NCBI GenBank assembly: GCA_030603745.1
Contig: JAUVXE010000001.1
Location: 124,001-188,000 of the forward strand
Reading direction: 5' to 3'
Origin: Coriobacteriia bacterium
GTDB lineage: Bacteria; Actinomycetota; Coriobacteriia; Anaerosomatales; SLCP01
Length of the DNA stretch: 64,000 nucleotides
A model generated the notes under the pieces. That model did no database searches. It had not been told where the DNA came from and was given only the letters and a program-made list of their open reading frames with translations. Position numbers and translations under genes: made by a program. How positions within the stretch are numbered: the stretch's first letter is position 1; each line of letters begins with the position of its first letter. Shown piece by piece: positions 16,681 to 25,222 of the stretch.

Positions 16681-18858
16681 ATGGAGTCAGAGATGGTCAT
16701 GGAGCGCGTCGTCAACGTCATCAAGCCCGGGTCCGGAGGGGCGGCCGGCGCAGACTCCACCGACATCGCGCTCCTGGTCTCGACCAGCTCGCGGCAGGAG
16801 ATCGACTCCTGGGACCGCTCGCGCATCTCAGACTCCCTCGTGAAGGAGGCCCGGCTCGCGCCGCAGGTCGCCGAGGAGATCGCGCTCGCGGTCGAGGACC
16901 GCATCGACGCCACGAACCTCATGACCGTCACCACTGCGATCATCCGTGAGATGGTCGACCTCGAGCTGCTCGAGCGCGGCATGACGCTCGCCCACAAACG
17001 GCACAGCCACCTCGGCCTGCCCATGTGGGACGTCGAGCAGATCATCACCAACGCCAACAAGGAGAACAGCAACACCACGCACAACCCCGAGTCGGTGAAC
17101 CTCACCCTCGCCGAGACGATCCTCAAGGAGTACGCGCTCCGGCGGGTGTTCTCCGAGGACGTCGCCGAGGCCCACTACGTCGGCGACGTCCACCTGCACG
17201 ACCTCGGCTTCATCATCCGCCCCTACTGCGGCGGGCACAGCCTCGAGTACATCAAGAAGTTCGGGCTGAGCCTGCCCAACATCACGAGCGTCTCGAAGCC
17301 CGCCCGCCATGCGGAGGTGTTGATCGGACACATGGTCAAGATGGCCTCGGCGCTGCAGGGCCACTACGCGGGGGCGGTGGGCTGGGAGGCGGTCAACGTC
17401 TTCTTCGCGCCCTACCTCGTGGGCAAGTCCGACGCCGAGATCGCGCAGCTCGCCGAGATGCTCATCTTCGAGTTCAACCAGCTCGCCGGCGCGCGCGGCA
17501 GCCAGGTCGTCTTCACCGACTTCAACCTCTACTACAACGTCCCCGCCCACTTCGCGGACACGATGGCGATCGGCCCGGGCGGCGAGTACACCGGCAAGAC
17601 CTACGCCGAGTACGAGGACGAGGCACAGCGCTTCCTCCGGGCGATGATGCACGTCTATCTGAAGGGCGATGCGACCGGCAAGACGTTCGTCTTCCCAAAG
17701 CCGCTCCTCCACATCAGCGAGGCGTTCTTCCAGACCGAGGGCCATGAGGAGTTCCTCGACCTCGCCTGCTCTGTCGCGAGCAAGCAGGGGATCACCTACT
17801 TCGTGTTCGACCGTGGCGACGAGGTCACCGTCTCCCAGTGCTGCAGGCTCAAGCTGAAGCTGAGCCAGGAGCAGCTCAACGAGACGTCCACCCCTGAGGT
17901 GATGCGCTTCTCGGCTCTTCAGAACGTCACCATCAACCTTCCGCGCATCGCGTACAAGTCCGCCGGCAGCGACCAGGCGCTCTTCATGGAGCTCAACCGT
18001 GCGCTCGAGCTCGTCGCGAAGGCGCACGTCCAGAAGCGGGAGTTCATCCAGGAGCTTATCGACCTCGGTCCGGAAGGCCCCCTCGGCCTGCTCACGCAGG
18101 ACCTCGACGGAGCCCCGTATCTGAAGATGGACCGGCTGACCTACCTCGCCGGACTGATCGGCTTGAACGAGCTCGTCCAGGTCCACACCGGCAGCCAGCT
18201 CCACGAGTCCGACCAGGCGCTGCGCTTCGGCCTGAAGGTCATCTCGGCGATGAACCTGAAGTGCAAGGAGCTCTCGGAGCGCCACGACATCAACATGATC
18301 CTCGAGGAGAGCCCCGCAGAGTCGGCCGGCTACCGTCTCGCGAAGCTCGACATGAAGTACTGGCCGGCGCAGGCCGCGGCCGTGGTCAAGGGCGACCTCA
18401 CCGGCCAGAACTACTACTACACCAACTCGGTTCACCTCGCCGTGGACGCGGACGTCGACTACGTCGAACGCGTGGAGAAGCAGTCCCGGTTCCATCCGCT
18501 GATCGAGGCCGGCGCGATCGTGCACGTCTGGCTCGGCGAGAACGAGCCCGACCCCGGTTCGATCCGGTCGTTCGTCGAGAAGACCTTCACGAACACCCAG
18601 TGCTCCCAGATCGCGTTCAGCCCCGAGTTCACGGTCTGCGAGGTGTGTCGCCGCACGAGCCGCGGCCTCAAGACGCAGTGCCCGCTGTGCGGAAGCATGG
18701 ACGTCTACGGGGTGACCCGCATCGTCGGCTACTTCAGCAAGGTGCAGACGTGGAACCGCAGCAAGGTCGGCGAGTTGTACGACCGGATCCGCACAGACCT
18801 TGACGGTGGACGTGTCACCGTCGGCGCTTCGACCATCTCCGAGACACCGGGAGGCTGA
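16681..18858 (+). CDS. nrdD: Anaerobic (class III) ribonucleoside-triphosphate reductase
   Basis: 725 residues. The N terminus has an ATP-cone-like region (VINVIKPG-type start, then TSSRQEIDSWDRSRI). The core has NKENSNTTHNPESVNLT and the C terminus carries the zinc site C653/C656/C667/C670 and the glycyl-radical loop RIVGYFSKV with the radical glycine near 683. The oxygen-sensitive enzyme makes dNTPs anaerobically; NrdG installs the radical. Purine-rich GAGGGG abuts the first ATG; ATG at 16693, six bases after GGAG, is equally plausible. No aerobic reductase gene is present in the window. Confidence 0.95.
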   Translation: MESEMVMERVVNVIKPGSGGAAGADSTDIALLVSTSSRQEIDSWDRSRISDSLVKEARLAPQVAEEIALAVEDRIDATNLMTVTTAIIREMVDLELLERGMTLAHKRHSHLGLPMWDVEQIITNANKENSNTTHNPESVNLTLAETILKEYALRRVFSEDVAEAHYVGDVHLHDLGFIIRPYCGGHSLEYIKKFGLSLPNITSVSKPARHAEVLIGHMVKMASALQGHYAGAVGWEAVNVFFAPYLVGKSDAEIAQLAEMLIFEFNQLAGARGSQVVFTDFNLYYNVPAHFADTMAIGPGGEYTGKTYAEYEDEAQRFLRAMMHVYLKGDATGKTFVFPKPLLHISEAFFQTEGHEEFLDLACSVASKQGITYFVFDRGDEVTVSQCCRLKLKLSQEQLNETSTPEVMRFSALQNVTINLPRIAYKSAGSDQALFMELNRALELVAKAHVQKREFIQELIDLGPEGPLGLLTQDLDGAPYLKMDRLTYLAGLIGLNELVQVHTGSQLHESDQALRFGLKVISAMNLKCKELSERHDINMILEESPAESAGYRLAKLDMKYWPAQAAAVVKGDLTGQNYYYTNSVHLAVDADVDYVERVEKQSRFHPLIEAGAIVHVWLGENEPDPGSIRSFVEKTFTNTQCSQIAFSPEFTVCEVCRRTSRGLKTQCPLCGSMDVYGVTRIVGYFSKVQTWNRSKVGELYDRIRTDLDGGRVTVGASTISETPGG

Positions 18859-18860
18859 AC

Positions 18861-19106
18861 GTGCACGTGAAGCTGTTCGTGAAGGACGATTGCCCGAGGT
18901 GCCCCTTGGCCAAGCGGGCCTGCGAGGGACTCGATGCGGTCGAGGTCTTCGATGTCGCGAGCGTCGACGGGCTGGCCGAGGCCGCGTTCTATGGCGTGCT
19001 CGCCACCCCCACGGTCCTCGTGGTCGACACCGCGGGCGCGGAGGTCGCGAGCTGGCGCGGCGAGGCACCCGACCGCTCCGCGCTGACCTCGCTCCTCGCG
19101 CAGTAG
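18861..19106 (+). CDS. Small thioredoxin/glutaredoxin-like redoxin
   Basis: 81 residues with a CPRC active site in KDDCPRCPLAKRAC (residues 9-12 of KLFVKDDCPRC) and a cis-proline region ATPTVLVVD. It is placed between nrdD and nrdG with 2- and 4-base gaps, so it is surely co-expressed. Class III reductases differ in their electron donor (formate, thioredoxin-like or glutaredoxin-like proteins); the position makes this redoxin the likely donor or disulfide reductant for NrdD. That link is inference. The GTG start follows GGAGGC. Confidence 0.85.
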   Translation: MHVKLFVKDDCPRCPLAKRACEGLDAVEVFDVASVDGLAEAAFYGVLATPTVLVVDTAGAEVASWRGEAPDRSALTSLLAQ

Positions 19107-19110
19107 CCCG

Positions 19111-19872
19111 GTGGCTCAGGAGACCACATACCTGAGCGGACCGCACCGGGCGTGCGCGCCGTCCCCCCTGGTCGATGCGTGTCCGACGGCCCGCATGGCG
19201 GGCTTCCTGCCCACCGGCATGCTCGACTGGCCGGGAAACGTCGCCACCACCGTGTTCCTGACCGGGTGCACGCTGCGCTGCCCCTACTGCCACAACCCGT
19301 CGTTGATCGAGGCACACGGCACGCCTGGGGTATGGGAGGACCTGCTGGCGCACCTCACCGTCCGACGCGGCTGGATCGACGGCGTGGTCGTCTCTGGCGG
19401 CGAGCCCACGGCCGACCCGGACCTCGTCGCGCTGCTGGAGTCCCTCGTCGCCCGGGGGTTGCGGGTCAAGCTCGACACGAACGGCACCCGGCCGGATGTG
19501 CTCGAGCGTCTCCTGGCGAGTGGTCTCGTGGAGTACGTGGCGCTCGACGTCAAGACGCTCCCGCACCGCTACGGCACGCTCGGGGCCCCGGGGGCGGGCG
19601 AGCTCGTACTCGAGTCCGTCTCCCTCCTGCGTCGTGCCGCCATCCCCCACGAGTACCGCGTGACCGTCTATCCACCCGTGATCTCATGCGAGGAGTTGCC
19701 CGACCTCGCGCGCCTTCTCGCCGGCGGCCCGCTCCTCGCGATCCAGCGGTTCCGGCCCGGCCGCACACTCGACCACCGTGCGGGCGACGTCGACCCGGTC
19801 TCGCCGGACGACCTCGCCTCCGCCGCCCGCACCTGCTCGACCTTCCTGCCGACCGTGACCCGAGGAGCGTGA
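19111..19872 (+). CDS. nrdG: Anaerobic ribonucleotide reductase-activating radical-SAM protein
   Basis: 253 residues. The radical-SAM CxxxCxxC is C53-C57-C60 in [26 protein letters not shown] is the SAM-binding GGEP motif. The N-terminal [17 protein letters not shown] is typical of the NrdG/PflA-like group that activates NrdD. It generates the glycyl radical on NrdD. The first ~28 residues are longer than in many homologues. GTG start four bases after the redoxin stop; dut follows after seven bases. Confidence 0.93.
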   Translation: MAQETTYLSGPHRACAPSPLVDACPTARMAGFLPTGMLDWPGNVATTVFLTGCTLRCPYCHNPSLIEAHGTPGVWEDLLAHLTVRRGWIDGVVVSGGEPTADPDLVALLESLVARGLRVKLDTNGTRPDVLERLLASGLVEYVALDVKTLPHRYGTLGAPGAGELVLESVSLLRRAAIPHEYRVTVYPPVISCEELPDLARLLAGGPLLAIQRFRPGRTLDHRAGDVDPVSPDDLASAARTCSTFLPTVTRGA

Positions 19873-19879
19873 CCGGACC

Positions 19880-20311
19880 GTGCGCGTGGAGATCAAACGG
19901 CTCGACACCGGACTGCCTCTGCCGCGCTACGCCCACCCGGGTGACGCCGGCCTCGACCTGTACGCCGCGTCCGATCACACGCTCGAGCCCCTCGCCCGCA
20001 CGCTGGTCCCGACAGGCATCGCTGTCGCCATACCGGAGGGGTTCGCAGGGTTCGTCCAGCCACGGAGCGGTCTCGCGATCCGGCAGGGCCTCTCGCTCGT
20101 GAACACTCCTGGACTGATCGACAGCCACTACCGTGGCGAGATCAAGGTCATCGCCATCAACCTCGATCCCGCCACTCCCATCGAGATCCGCCGCGGGGAG
20201 AAGATCGCCCAGCTGGTGATCCAGCCGGTCGCCACCGTCACCCTCGCGGAGGTCGCGGAACTCGACGAGACGCGGAGAGGGGAGGGCGGGTTTGGGAGCA
20301 CCGGAGTGTAG
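19880..20311 (+). CDS. dut: dUTP diphosphatase
   Basis: 143 residues, trimeric dUTPase family. Motifs: [11 protein letters not shown] (1), PRSGLAI (2), [14 protein letters not shown] (3), and the C-terminal flexible arm GGFGSTG (5). It hydrolyses dUTP to dUMP, keeping uracil out of DNA and feeding dTMP synthesis. Its place after the reductase genes makes functional sense. The last 20 bases overlap the next gene. Confidence 0.96.
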   Translation: MRVEIKRLDTGLPLPRYAHPGDAGLDLYAASDHTLEPLARTLVPTGIAVAIPEGFAGFVQPRSGLAIRQGLSLVNTPGLIDSHYRGEIKVIAINLDPATPIEIRRGEKIAQLVIQPVATVTLAEVAELDETRRGEGGFGSTGV

Positions 20312-20756
20312 CGCCCCCCGGGTCCGCGTCGCGGCGCTGATCCTGCTCGACGGCAAGGTGTTGCTCGTACGGCACCGCAAAGGGCCGTCCGTCTACCACT
20401 TGCTCCCCGGTGGGGGCGTCGAGACCGGGGAGACCCTCGATGAGGCGCTCCTCCGGGAGGTCGCGGAGGAGACGGGTCTCCGCGTGACTCTGGGTAGGCC
20501 TCTCGTGATCAACGACACGATCGACCCGGCCGGCTCGCGCCACCTCGTCAACCTCACGTTCGCGGCCACCGTGACAGGTGGCGCCCTCACCGACACGCCG
20601 CTCGACGACCGCATCGAGGGACTCGATCTCGTCGACCCGGGCACTCTGCCCGCCCTCGACCTCAGGCCACCGATCGCTGCGGCACTTATCGAGGCGGTCG
20701 ACCGGGGTGACCTCTACGAAACTACCTACCTCGGCAGCGTCTTCACCGGGGAGTAG
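20292..20756 (+). CDS. NUDIX hydrolase
   Basis: 154 residues. The NUDIX box is complete: [23 protein letters not shown] (GX5EX7REUXEEXGU), near residues 38-60. It cleaves a nucleoside diphosphate linked to some other moiety; the substrate is unknown. The chosen TTG start lies inside dut, has GGAGGGCGGG upstream and gives the usual short N terminus before the beta strand VRVAALILL. Its location next to dut and nrdDG suggests nucleotide-pool cleaning, which is inference. Confidence 0.87.
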   Translation: MGAPECSAPRVRVAALILLDGKVLLVRHRKGPSVYHLLPGGGVETGETLDEALLREVAEETGLRVTLGRPLVINDTIDPAGSRHLVNLTFAATVTGGALTDTPLDDRIEGLDLVDPGTLPALDLRPPIAAALIEAVDRGDLYETTYLGSVFTGE

Positions 20757-20891
20757 TCTGGTTTGCTTGACATAACACCGCGCACGGGACGACGTCGAAA
20801 GGGGGCGAGGGCAAGCCGAGGAGAGCTGGTCGCCTGCGCCGCAGGCATCAGAGAGCACCGACCGACATTCGATACGACGTAAGGGAGTGAG
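20757..20891 (+). other. Leader region before the purine permease gene
   Basis: No gene is visible. TTGACA occurs at 20767-20772 but no good -10 lies 16-18 bases after it. I checked for a purine-riboswitch-like core and do not see one. A ribosome binding site AAGGGAGTGAG precedes the next ATG. Confidence 0.3.
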
Positions 20892-22310
20892 ATGGAAGGC
20901 TTCTTCAAGTTCAAGGCTCGCGGTACCGACCTCAAGACCGAGATCATCGCCGGTATCGCGACGTTCATGACGATGGCGTACATCATCTTCGTGAACCCCG
21001 GGATCCTCTCGGCGGCCGGCGTCCCGTTCGCGGGCGCGGCGACGGCCACAGCCCTCGGCGCCGCGCTCATGTGCGTCTGCATGGGCCTGATCACGAACCG
21101 GCCGTTCGCGCTGGCCTCAGGCATGGGCCTGAACGCCGTGGTGACCTTCTCTGTCATCGGGTTCCAGCAGGCCAACGTGGCATGGCAGGTCGGCATGGCG
21201 GTCATCTTCGTCGAAGGCATCATCATCCTCATCCTGGTTCTCACCGGTCTGCGTGAGGCCGTCATGAACGCCATCCCGCTCGACCTCAAGCGCGCGATCG
21301 GCGTCGGTATCGGTCTCTTCATCACGACGATCGGCCTGAACCAGGGCGGTGTCATCCGTCCCGCCCCGATCACGCTCGTGTCCCTGGGCGACTTCACCCA
21401 GCCCTACGTGTGGGTCACGCTGATCGGGCTGGCCTCGATCCTCATCTTCATGGCTCTCAAGATCAAGGGCGACATCCTCTGGGGCATCCTGATCGCCACC
21501 GGCGCCGCGCTGCTCCTCGGCATCACCCAGCTTCCCGGCACCGTGGTCGCACCGCTCGACTTCTCCACCTTCTGGGCACCCTTCCAGCAGGTCGAGGGGG
21601 GCATGGCGATCACGCAGATCTTCACCCCGGTGCTCCTGGTCGCGATCTTCGCGATCATGCTCACCGACTTCTTCGACACTATGGGGACGGTCGTCGCGGT
21701 GGGCGAGCAAGCCGGGTTCGTCGAGCCTGACGGCAAGGTGCCGGGCATCCGCGAGATCCTCGTGGTCGACTCCGCCGCAGCGAGCGTCGGTGGCCTGTTC
21801 GGCGCAAGCTCGATCACGACCTACATCGAGTCCGCCGCTGGCGTGGCCGAGGGCGGCCGCACCGGCTTCACCCCGGTCGTGACCGGCATCCTCTTCGCCG
21901 CGGCCGCGTTCTTCGCTCCCGTCGTGGCGATGGTCGGCGGGGGAGCAATCATCCCCAACGAGCTCCAGTACGCGCTCTACGGCGGCTCGGGCTTCGAGGC
22001 TCCTCCGGGTGATTTCTACGTCTACCCGATCACGGCCGGCGCGCTCATCATCGTCGGCTTTCTGATGATGCAGACCGTACGCGAGATCCCGTGGACCGAC
22101 CTCGAGGAGGCCTTCCCGGCGTTCCTGACCATCGTCGGCATCCCGCTGACCTACAACATCAGTTACGGCATCGGGTTCGGCTTCATCAGCTGGGTGCTCA
22201 TCAAGATCTTCCACGGCAAGGCCCGTGAGGTCCACTGGCTGATGTGGATAGTCGCGATCGCGTTCGTCATCGCGTTCCTCGAGCCCGCGCTCATGGCGCT
22301 CCTCGGTTAG
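20892..22310 (+). CDS. NCS2 purine permease (AzgA/PbuG-like)
   Basis: 472 residues, very hydrophobic, compatible with the 14-helix NCS2 fold. FFKFKARGTDLKTEIIAGIATFMTMAY and GMGLNAVVTFSVI are hallmarks of the AzgA/PbuG branch (adenine, guanine, hypoxanthine). TDFFDTMGTVVAVG and ASSITTYIESAAGVAEGGRTG are the substrate-site loops. Probably a proton symporter importing purine bases; apt and hpt elsewhere in the window would convert such bases to nucleotides. The exact base transported cannot be told. Confidence 0.92.
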   Translation: MEGFFKFKARGTDLKTEIIAGIATFMTMAYIIFVNPGILSAAGVPFAGAATATALGAALMCVCMGLITNRPFALASGMGLNAVVTFSVIGFQQANVAWQVGMAVIFVEGIIILILVLTGLREAVMNAIPLDLKRAIGVGIGLFITTIGLNQGGVIRPAPITLVSLGDFTQPYVWVTLIGLASILIFMALKIKGDILWGILIATGAALLLGITQLPGTVVAPLDFSTFWAPFQQVEGGMAITQIFTPVLLVAIFAIMLTDFFDTMGTVVAVGEQAGFVEPDGKVPGIREILVVDSAAASVGGLFGASSITTYIESAAGVAEGGRTGFTPVVTGILFAAAAFFAPVVAMVGGGAIIPNELQYALYGGSGFEAPPGDFYVYPITAGALIIVGFLMMQTVREIPWTDLEEAFPAFLTIVGIPLTYNISYGIGFGFISWVLIKIFHGKAREVHWLMWIVAIAFVIAFLEPALMALLG

Positions 22311-22324
22311 GGGCTGATACGGAC

Positions 22325-23674
22325 GTGGCGAACACTCAGATCATCCAGACCGACGAGAAGCTGCCCACCCTGAAGGCGATACCGCTCGCGATCCAGCACC
22401 TGATGGCGATGTTCGGCGCAACGGTCCTCGTGCCGATCCTCACCGGGCTCGATCCGTCGGTGGCGATCATGACCTCGGGCGCGGGCACGATCCTCTACCT
22501 CATCCTCACCAAGGGCAAGATCCCGAGTTTCCTCGGGTCGTCGTTCGCGTTCATCGCGCCCATCGCAGCCGTGGCCGGCGTGACCGCGGGCGTCGCCGAT
22601 CCGGGCAAGGTCCCGTATGCGCTCGGCGGCCTCGTCGTGGCCGGCCTCGTCTACGTCGTGGTCGCCGCGATCATCAAGGCGTTCGGCACGAAGTGGCTCT
22701 ACCGGCTGCTCCCGCCCGCGCTCGTCGGGGCCGTCGTGATCATCATCGGTCTGGGCCTGGCCGGCATCGCGATCAAGATGTCGCTGTTCCCGTTCGCGGA
22801 CCCGAGCCTGGGCCTCGACTGGGACCTCGTGGCCGTGGCGTCGATCACGCTCGCTGCGTGCATCGCCTTCTCGAGCTACTTCCGCGGCTTCATCGCCACC
22901 ATCCCGATCCTGCTCGGCATCATCGTGGGCTACATCGCCGCGATCCCGTTCGGGCTGGTCGATTTCCAGCCGGTACTCGACGCCGCGTGGATCGGACTGC
23001 CCACGCTCACGATCGCCAAGTTCGAGTTCTCGGCGATCATGCTGATCGCCCCGGTCGCACTCGTGGTGATCATCGAGCACATCGGGCACCTGCTCGTGAT
23101 CAACGAGATCACCGGCAAGGACTTCAACCCGCTGCTCCCGCAGTCACTCGCCGGCGACGGTCTCGCGACCTCGCTCTCCGCGATGGTCGGCGGCACGCCT
23201 TCGACCACGTATGCCGAGAACATCGGCGTCATGGCGGTCACCAAGATCTACGCGGTTCAGCTCTTCTGGTACGCGGGCGCGTTCGCGTTCGTCATCGGAG
23301 GGTTCGTCCCGAAGCTCGGCGCGCTCATCGGCAGCATCCCCACGCCGGTCATGGGGGGCGTGTCGGTCCTACTCTTCGGGCTGATCGCCGCCTCGGGTCT
23401 CAGGATGCTCGTCGACAGCGGGATCGACTACAGCCACAGCCGCAACCTCATCCTGTCGAGCATCGTGCTGGTGCTCGGCATCGGCATGGAGGTCGGCGAG
23501 ATCAAGATCCCGGTGGGTGACTACACGGTTCCGGGTATGGCGCTCGCCGCGATCGTGGGCGTGGTCCTGAACCTGATCCTGCCGCCGGAGAGCAAGGGGC
23601 TGGCGGTCGACTCACCGGACTTCCAGGCCGAGGTCCAGTCGGAGGCCGCACAGAACAACATCTCGAACAGCTGA
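22325..23674 (+). CDS. uraA: NCS2 uracil/xanthine permease (UraA-like)
   Basis: 449 residues, hydrophobic throughout. IQHLMAMFGATVLVPILTGLDP and PSFLGSSFAFIAPI are UraA-type, as are the central VIIEHIGHLLVINEITGKD and TTYAENIGVMAVTK. It likely imports uracil with a proton. The GTG start is 14 bases after the preceding permease gene; the longer open frame into that gene is not coding. Tandem NCS2 genes of the two branches suggest paired salvage of purines and pyrimidines. A terminator hairpin follows. Confidence 0.92.
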   Translation: MANTQIIQTDEKLPTLKAIPLAIQHLMAMFGATVLVPILTGLDPSVAIMTSGAGTILYLILTKGKIPSFLGSSFAFIAPIAAVAGVTAGVADPGKVPYALGGLVVAGLVYVVVAAIIKAFGTKWLYRLLPPALVGAVVIIIGLGLAGIAIKMSLFPFADPSLGLDWDLVAVASITLAACIAFSSYFRGFIATIPILLGIIVGYIAAIPFGLVDFQPVLDAAWIGLPTLTIAKFEFSAIMLIAPVALVVIIEHIGHLLVINEITGKDFNPLLPQSLAGDGLATSLSAMVGGTPSTTYAENIGVMAVTKIYAVQLFWYAGAFAFVIGGFVPKLGALIGSIPTPVMGGVSVLLFGLIAASGLRMLVDSGIDYSHSRNLILSSIVLVLGIGMEVGEIKIPVGDYTVPGMALAAIVGVVLNLILPPESKGLAVDSPDFQAEVQSEAAQNNISNS

Positions 23675-23726
23675 CGCTGTCACCCGACCGCAGACATCGC
23701 TCACGGCGGAGCGTGTCTCGCACAGC

Positions 23727-23765
23727 AGGCCCCGGGCCGCGTCGCCAAGCGCGGCACCGGGGCCT
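23727..23765 (+). terminator. Strong hairpin terminator after uraA
   Basis: AGGCCCCGG at 23727-23735 pairs with CCGGGGCCT at 23757-23765, with additional GCCGC/GCGGC pairing inside. It lies 52 bases after the uraA stop. Confidence 0.75.
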
Positions 23766-23804
23766 GCGCGTCGAGTCGCTCCTCACCGCGTGCGTGGTGC
23801 ATGG

Positions 23805-23815
23805 TTATCGGATAA
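23805..23815. other. AT-rich inverted repeat between convergent operons
   Basis: TTATCGGATAA is a near-perfect palindrome inside an AT-rich stretch (about 23801-23830) in otherwise very GC-rich DNA, between two hairpins. No gene starts nearby on either strand. Function unknown. Confidence 0.4.
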
Positions 23816-23862
23816 TGTATCTTATGTTAAGTCGCTCAGAGGGCCCCCGCACGACGATCGGA

Positions 23863-23884
23863 CGGGTCGTCCTCGCCCGACCCG
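23863..23884 (-). terminator. Hairpin at the end of the ior-liv-paaK gene run
   Basis: CGGGTCG (23863-23869) pairs with CGACCCG (23878-23884) directly after the stop codon of the last minus-strand gene. No T-run follows; moderate candidate. Confidence 0.45.
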
Positions 23885-23886
23885 CG

Positions 23887-24201
23887 TCACCCGTTGGACT
23901 CCCCCGCGCAGAACCGCTCCTCGAACCGTGACTTGGTGAGTGAGCGGAGCGCCTCTTCGGCGGCGTCGAGCGCCTCGTATGCCTCGTCGGCCGAGGCGTA
24001 GCTCCCCAGACGGGTCACCGTCTCGTCGTCGTCGAGCGTGACCGCCTCGAGCACCCAGTCCTCGGACACGCCGATCTCCTGTGCGGGCGGCGTGCGATAC
24101 AGGATGTCCTCGCGCCACTCGAGATCGGGCTCGTCGGTCTCGTCGAGACGGGTCACCCTGAGCCGATAGAAGTCCTCTGCCGCGCCGATGGTCCGGGCCA
24201 T
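23887..24201 (-). CDS. Hypothetical acidic protein
   Basis: 104 residues, rich in Asp and Glu, with no membrane segment or cysteine motif (one Cys near the end). I recognise no family. Segments such as EDWVLEAVTLDDDETVTRLGSYASADEAYEALDAAEEAL suggest a small alpha/beta domain ending in a helix. It is the last gene of the long minus-strand run from iorA, 23 bases after the SH3-domain gene, and ends at a hairpin. Codon use fits its neighbours, so it is likely real. Confidence 0.65.
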   Translation of the reverse strand: MARTIGAAEDFYRLRVTRLDETDEPDLEWREDILYRTPPAQEIGVSEDWVLEAVTLDDDETVTRLGSYASADEAYEALDAAEEALRSLTKSRFEERFCAGESNG

Positions 24202-24224
24202 GGTCCCCTCCGTCTTCGCGGCGC

Positions 24225-24641
24225 TCAGTCGCGCAACTCAGTGTACTGCGGATTGGCGGACACGTAGCCTTCGACGCCGGACGCGTCGCGCACGTGGTAC
24301 CAGTCCCCCTGGGTCTCGAGGTGTGTCAACTCCTCGTTGCGCGCGAGCCCGCGTATGCGCTCGGCGTCCGACTGCGGCTCACGGCGGAAGTTCAGCCCCT
24401 CGATCACCACCACGACGGTCCCGCCGGTGCCGGCCTCCCCGGGGCCCTCGGGGGTGGGCGTCTGCGTCTCGGCCGCGCCATCGCCGTCCGGGGTCACCGT
24501 GGTCTCCCCGTTCGCGTCGACGCGCTCGTCCGCTCCCCGGTAGTCACCGAGCCAGCCGAACACGAGGAACGCGATCATCGCGAGCGCCACCACGCCGAGG
24601 ATGGCGCGGATCGGGCGTGGCACTCCGGGATCCCGTCTCAT
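24225..24641 (-). CDS. Membrane-anchored bacterial SH3-domain protein
   Basis: 138 residues: short basic N terminus, one membrane helix (about 11-30, IRAILGVVALAMIAFLVFGW), an acidic Pro/Thr/Gly-rich linker (about 34-75), then an SH3b domain (about 76-135) with GLNFRREPQSDAERI and GDWYHVRDASGVEGYVSA. SH3b domains usually bind peptidoglycan or peptides outside the membrane, so an envelope role is likely. The ATG overlaps the stop of the preceding gene (ATGA), implying coupled translation. Confidence 0.8.
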   Translation of the reverse strand: MRRDPGVPRPIRAILGVVALAMIAFLVFGWLGDYRGADERVDANGETTVTPDGDGAAETQTPTPEGPGEAGTGGTVVVVIEGLNFRREPQSDAERIRGLARNEELTHLETQGDWYHVRDASGVEGYVSANPQYTELRD

Positions 24642-25192
24642 ATGTACAGACCTCCGCCGTAGACCGAAGCTTCATCGAGATGATACCGCTCCGCCGCCTC
24701 CTTCACGCGCGCATCGGCGCCGCGGTAGACGTCGGCGACGCTGGCGAGGTCGATCTGGGCGAGTTCTTCGTAGACCTCATCGGCGATCGCGGACTCCCCT
24801 ATCCTGCCCGCCTCCCGCGATATGACGAACGCGGCGTCGGCGAGGCCCTCGGCGACCGGGACGAGCGTACGCGGAACGGGACGGGTATCGAGTTCCCCCG
24901 CGAGTATCTCCATTCGCATCGTGACCTCGGCGAGGGCCTTGCGGTCCTCGCTCTCCGGGTGGGTGGCGAAGTGCTCGAGCGCCTCGTCGTCCTCGTCAGC
25001 GAGGTGACGGACGACGGCCTCCAGGGTCCGCCGTGACGCGAGGATCGCCTCGCGCTGGCCGATGAGAGACACCACGGAGCGACGGAGCGCGCGCGCCCAA
25101 AGCGCGCGGACGCCGAAGTACCCCGCGGCCCCGAGCAGGAGCACCGCGAACCCGAGCGCTAACCATATCCACACGCCTGCAAGCGGACCCAC
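24638..25192 (-). CDS. Hypothetical single-pass membrane protein
   Basis: 184 residues. One N-terminal membrane helix (about 5-30, GVWIWLALGFAVLLLGAAGYFGV) is followed by a long, charged, largely helical cytoplasmic or periplasmic region with no recognised domain. The DEDDEALEHFATHPESED segment is very acidic. It lies 30 bases after paaK and overlaps the SH3 gene start. No family assigned; a scaffold partner of the SH3 protein is only a guess from coupling. Confidence 0.7.
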   Translation of the reverse strand: MGPLAGVWIWLALGFAVLLLGAAGYFGVRALWARALRRSVVSLIGQREAILASRRTLEAVVRHLADEDDEALEHFATHPESEDRKALAEVTMRMEILAGELDTRPVPRTLVPVAEGLADAAFVISREAGRIGESAIADEVYEELAQIDLASVADVYRGADARVKEAAERYHLDEASVYGGGLYI

Positions 25193-25222
25193 TGAGACTC
25201 CCCTGAGATCCGGCGAACGACC

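Noticed and set aside
16828-19650. A 940-codon open frame antisense to nrdD-nrdG
   Set aside because: High GC makes antisense frames long. Its translation is repetitive in Arg, Glu, Val and Leu with no domain, while the + strand has catalytic motifs throughout.
20757-20891. Purine riboswitch before the permease gene
   Set aside because: The conserved junction and loop-loop sequences of the purine aptamer are not found in these 135 bases.
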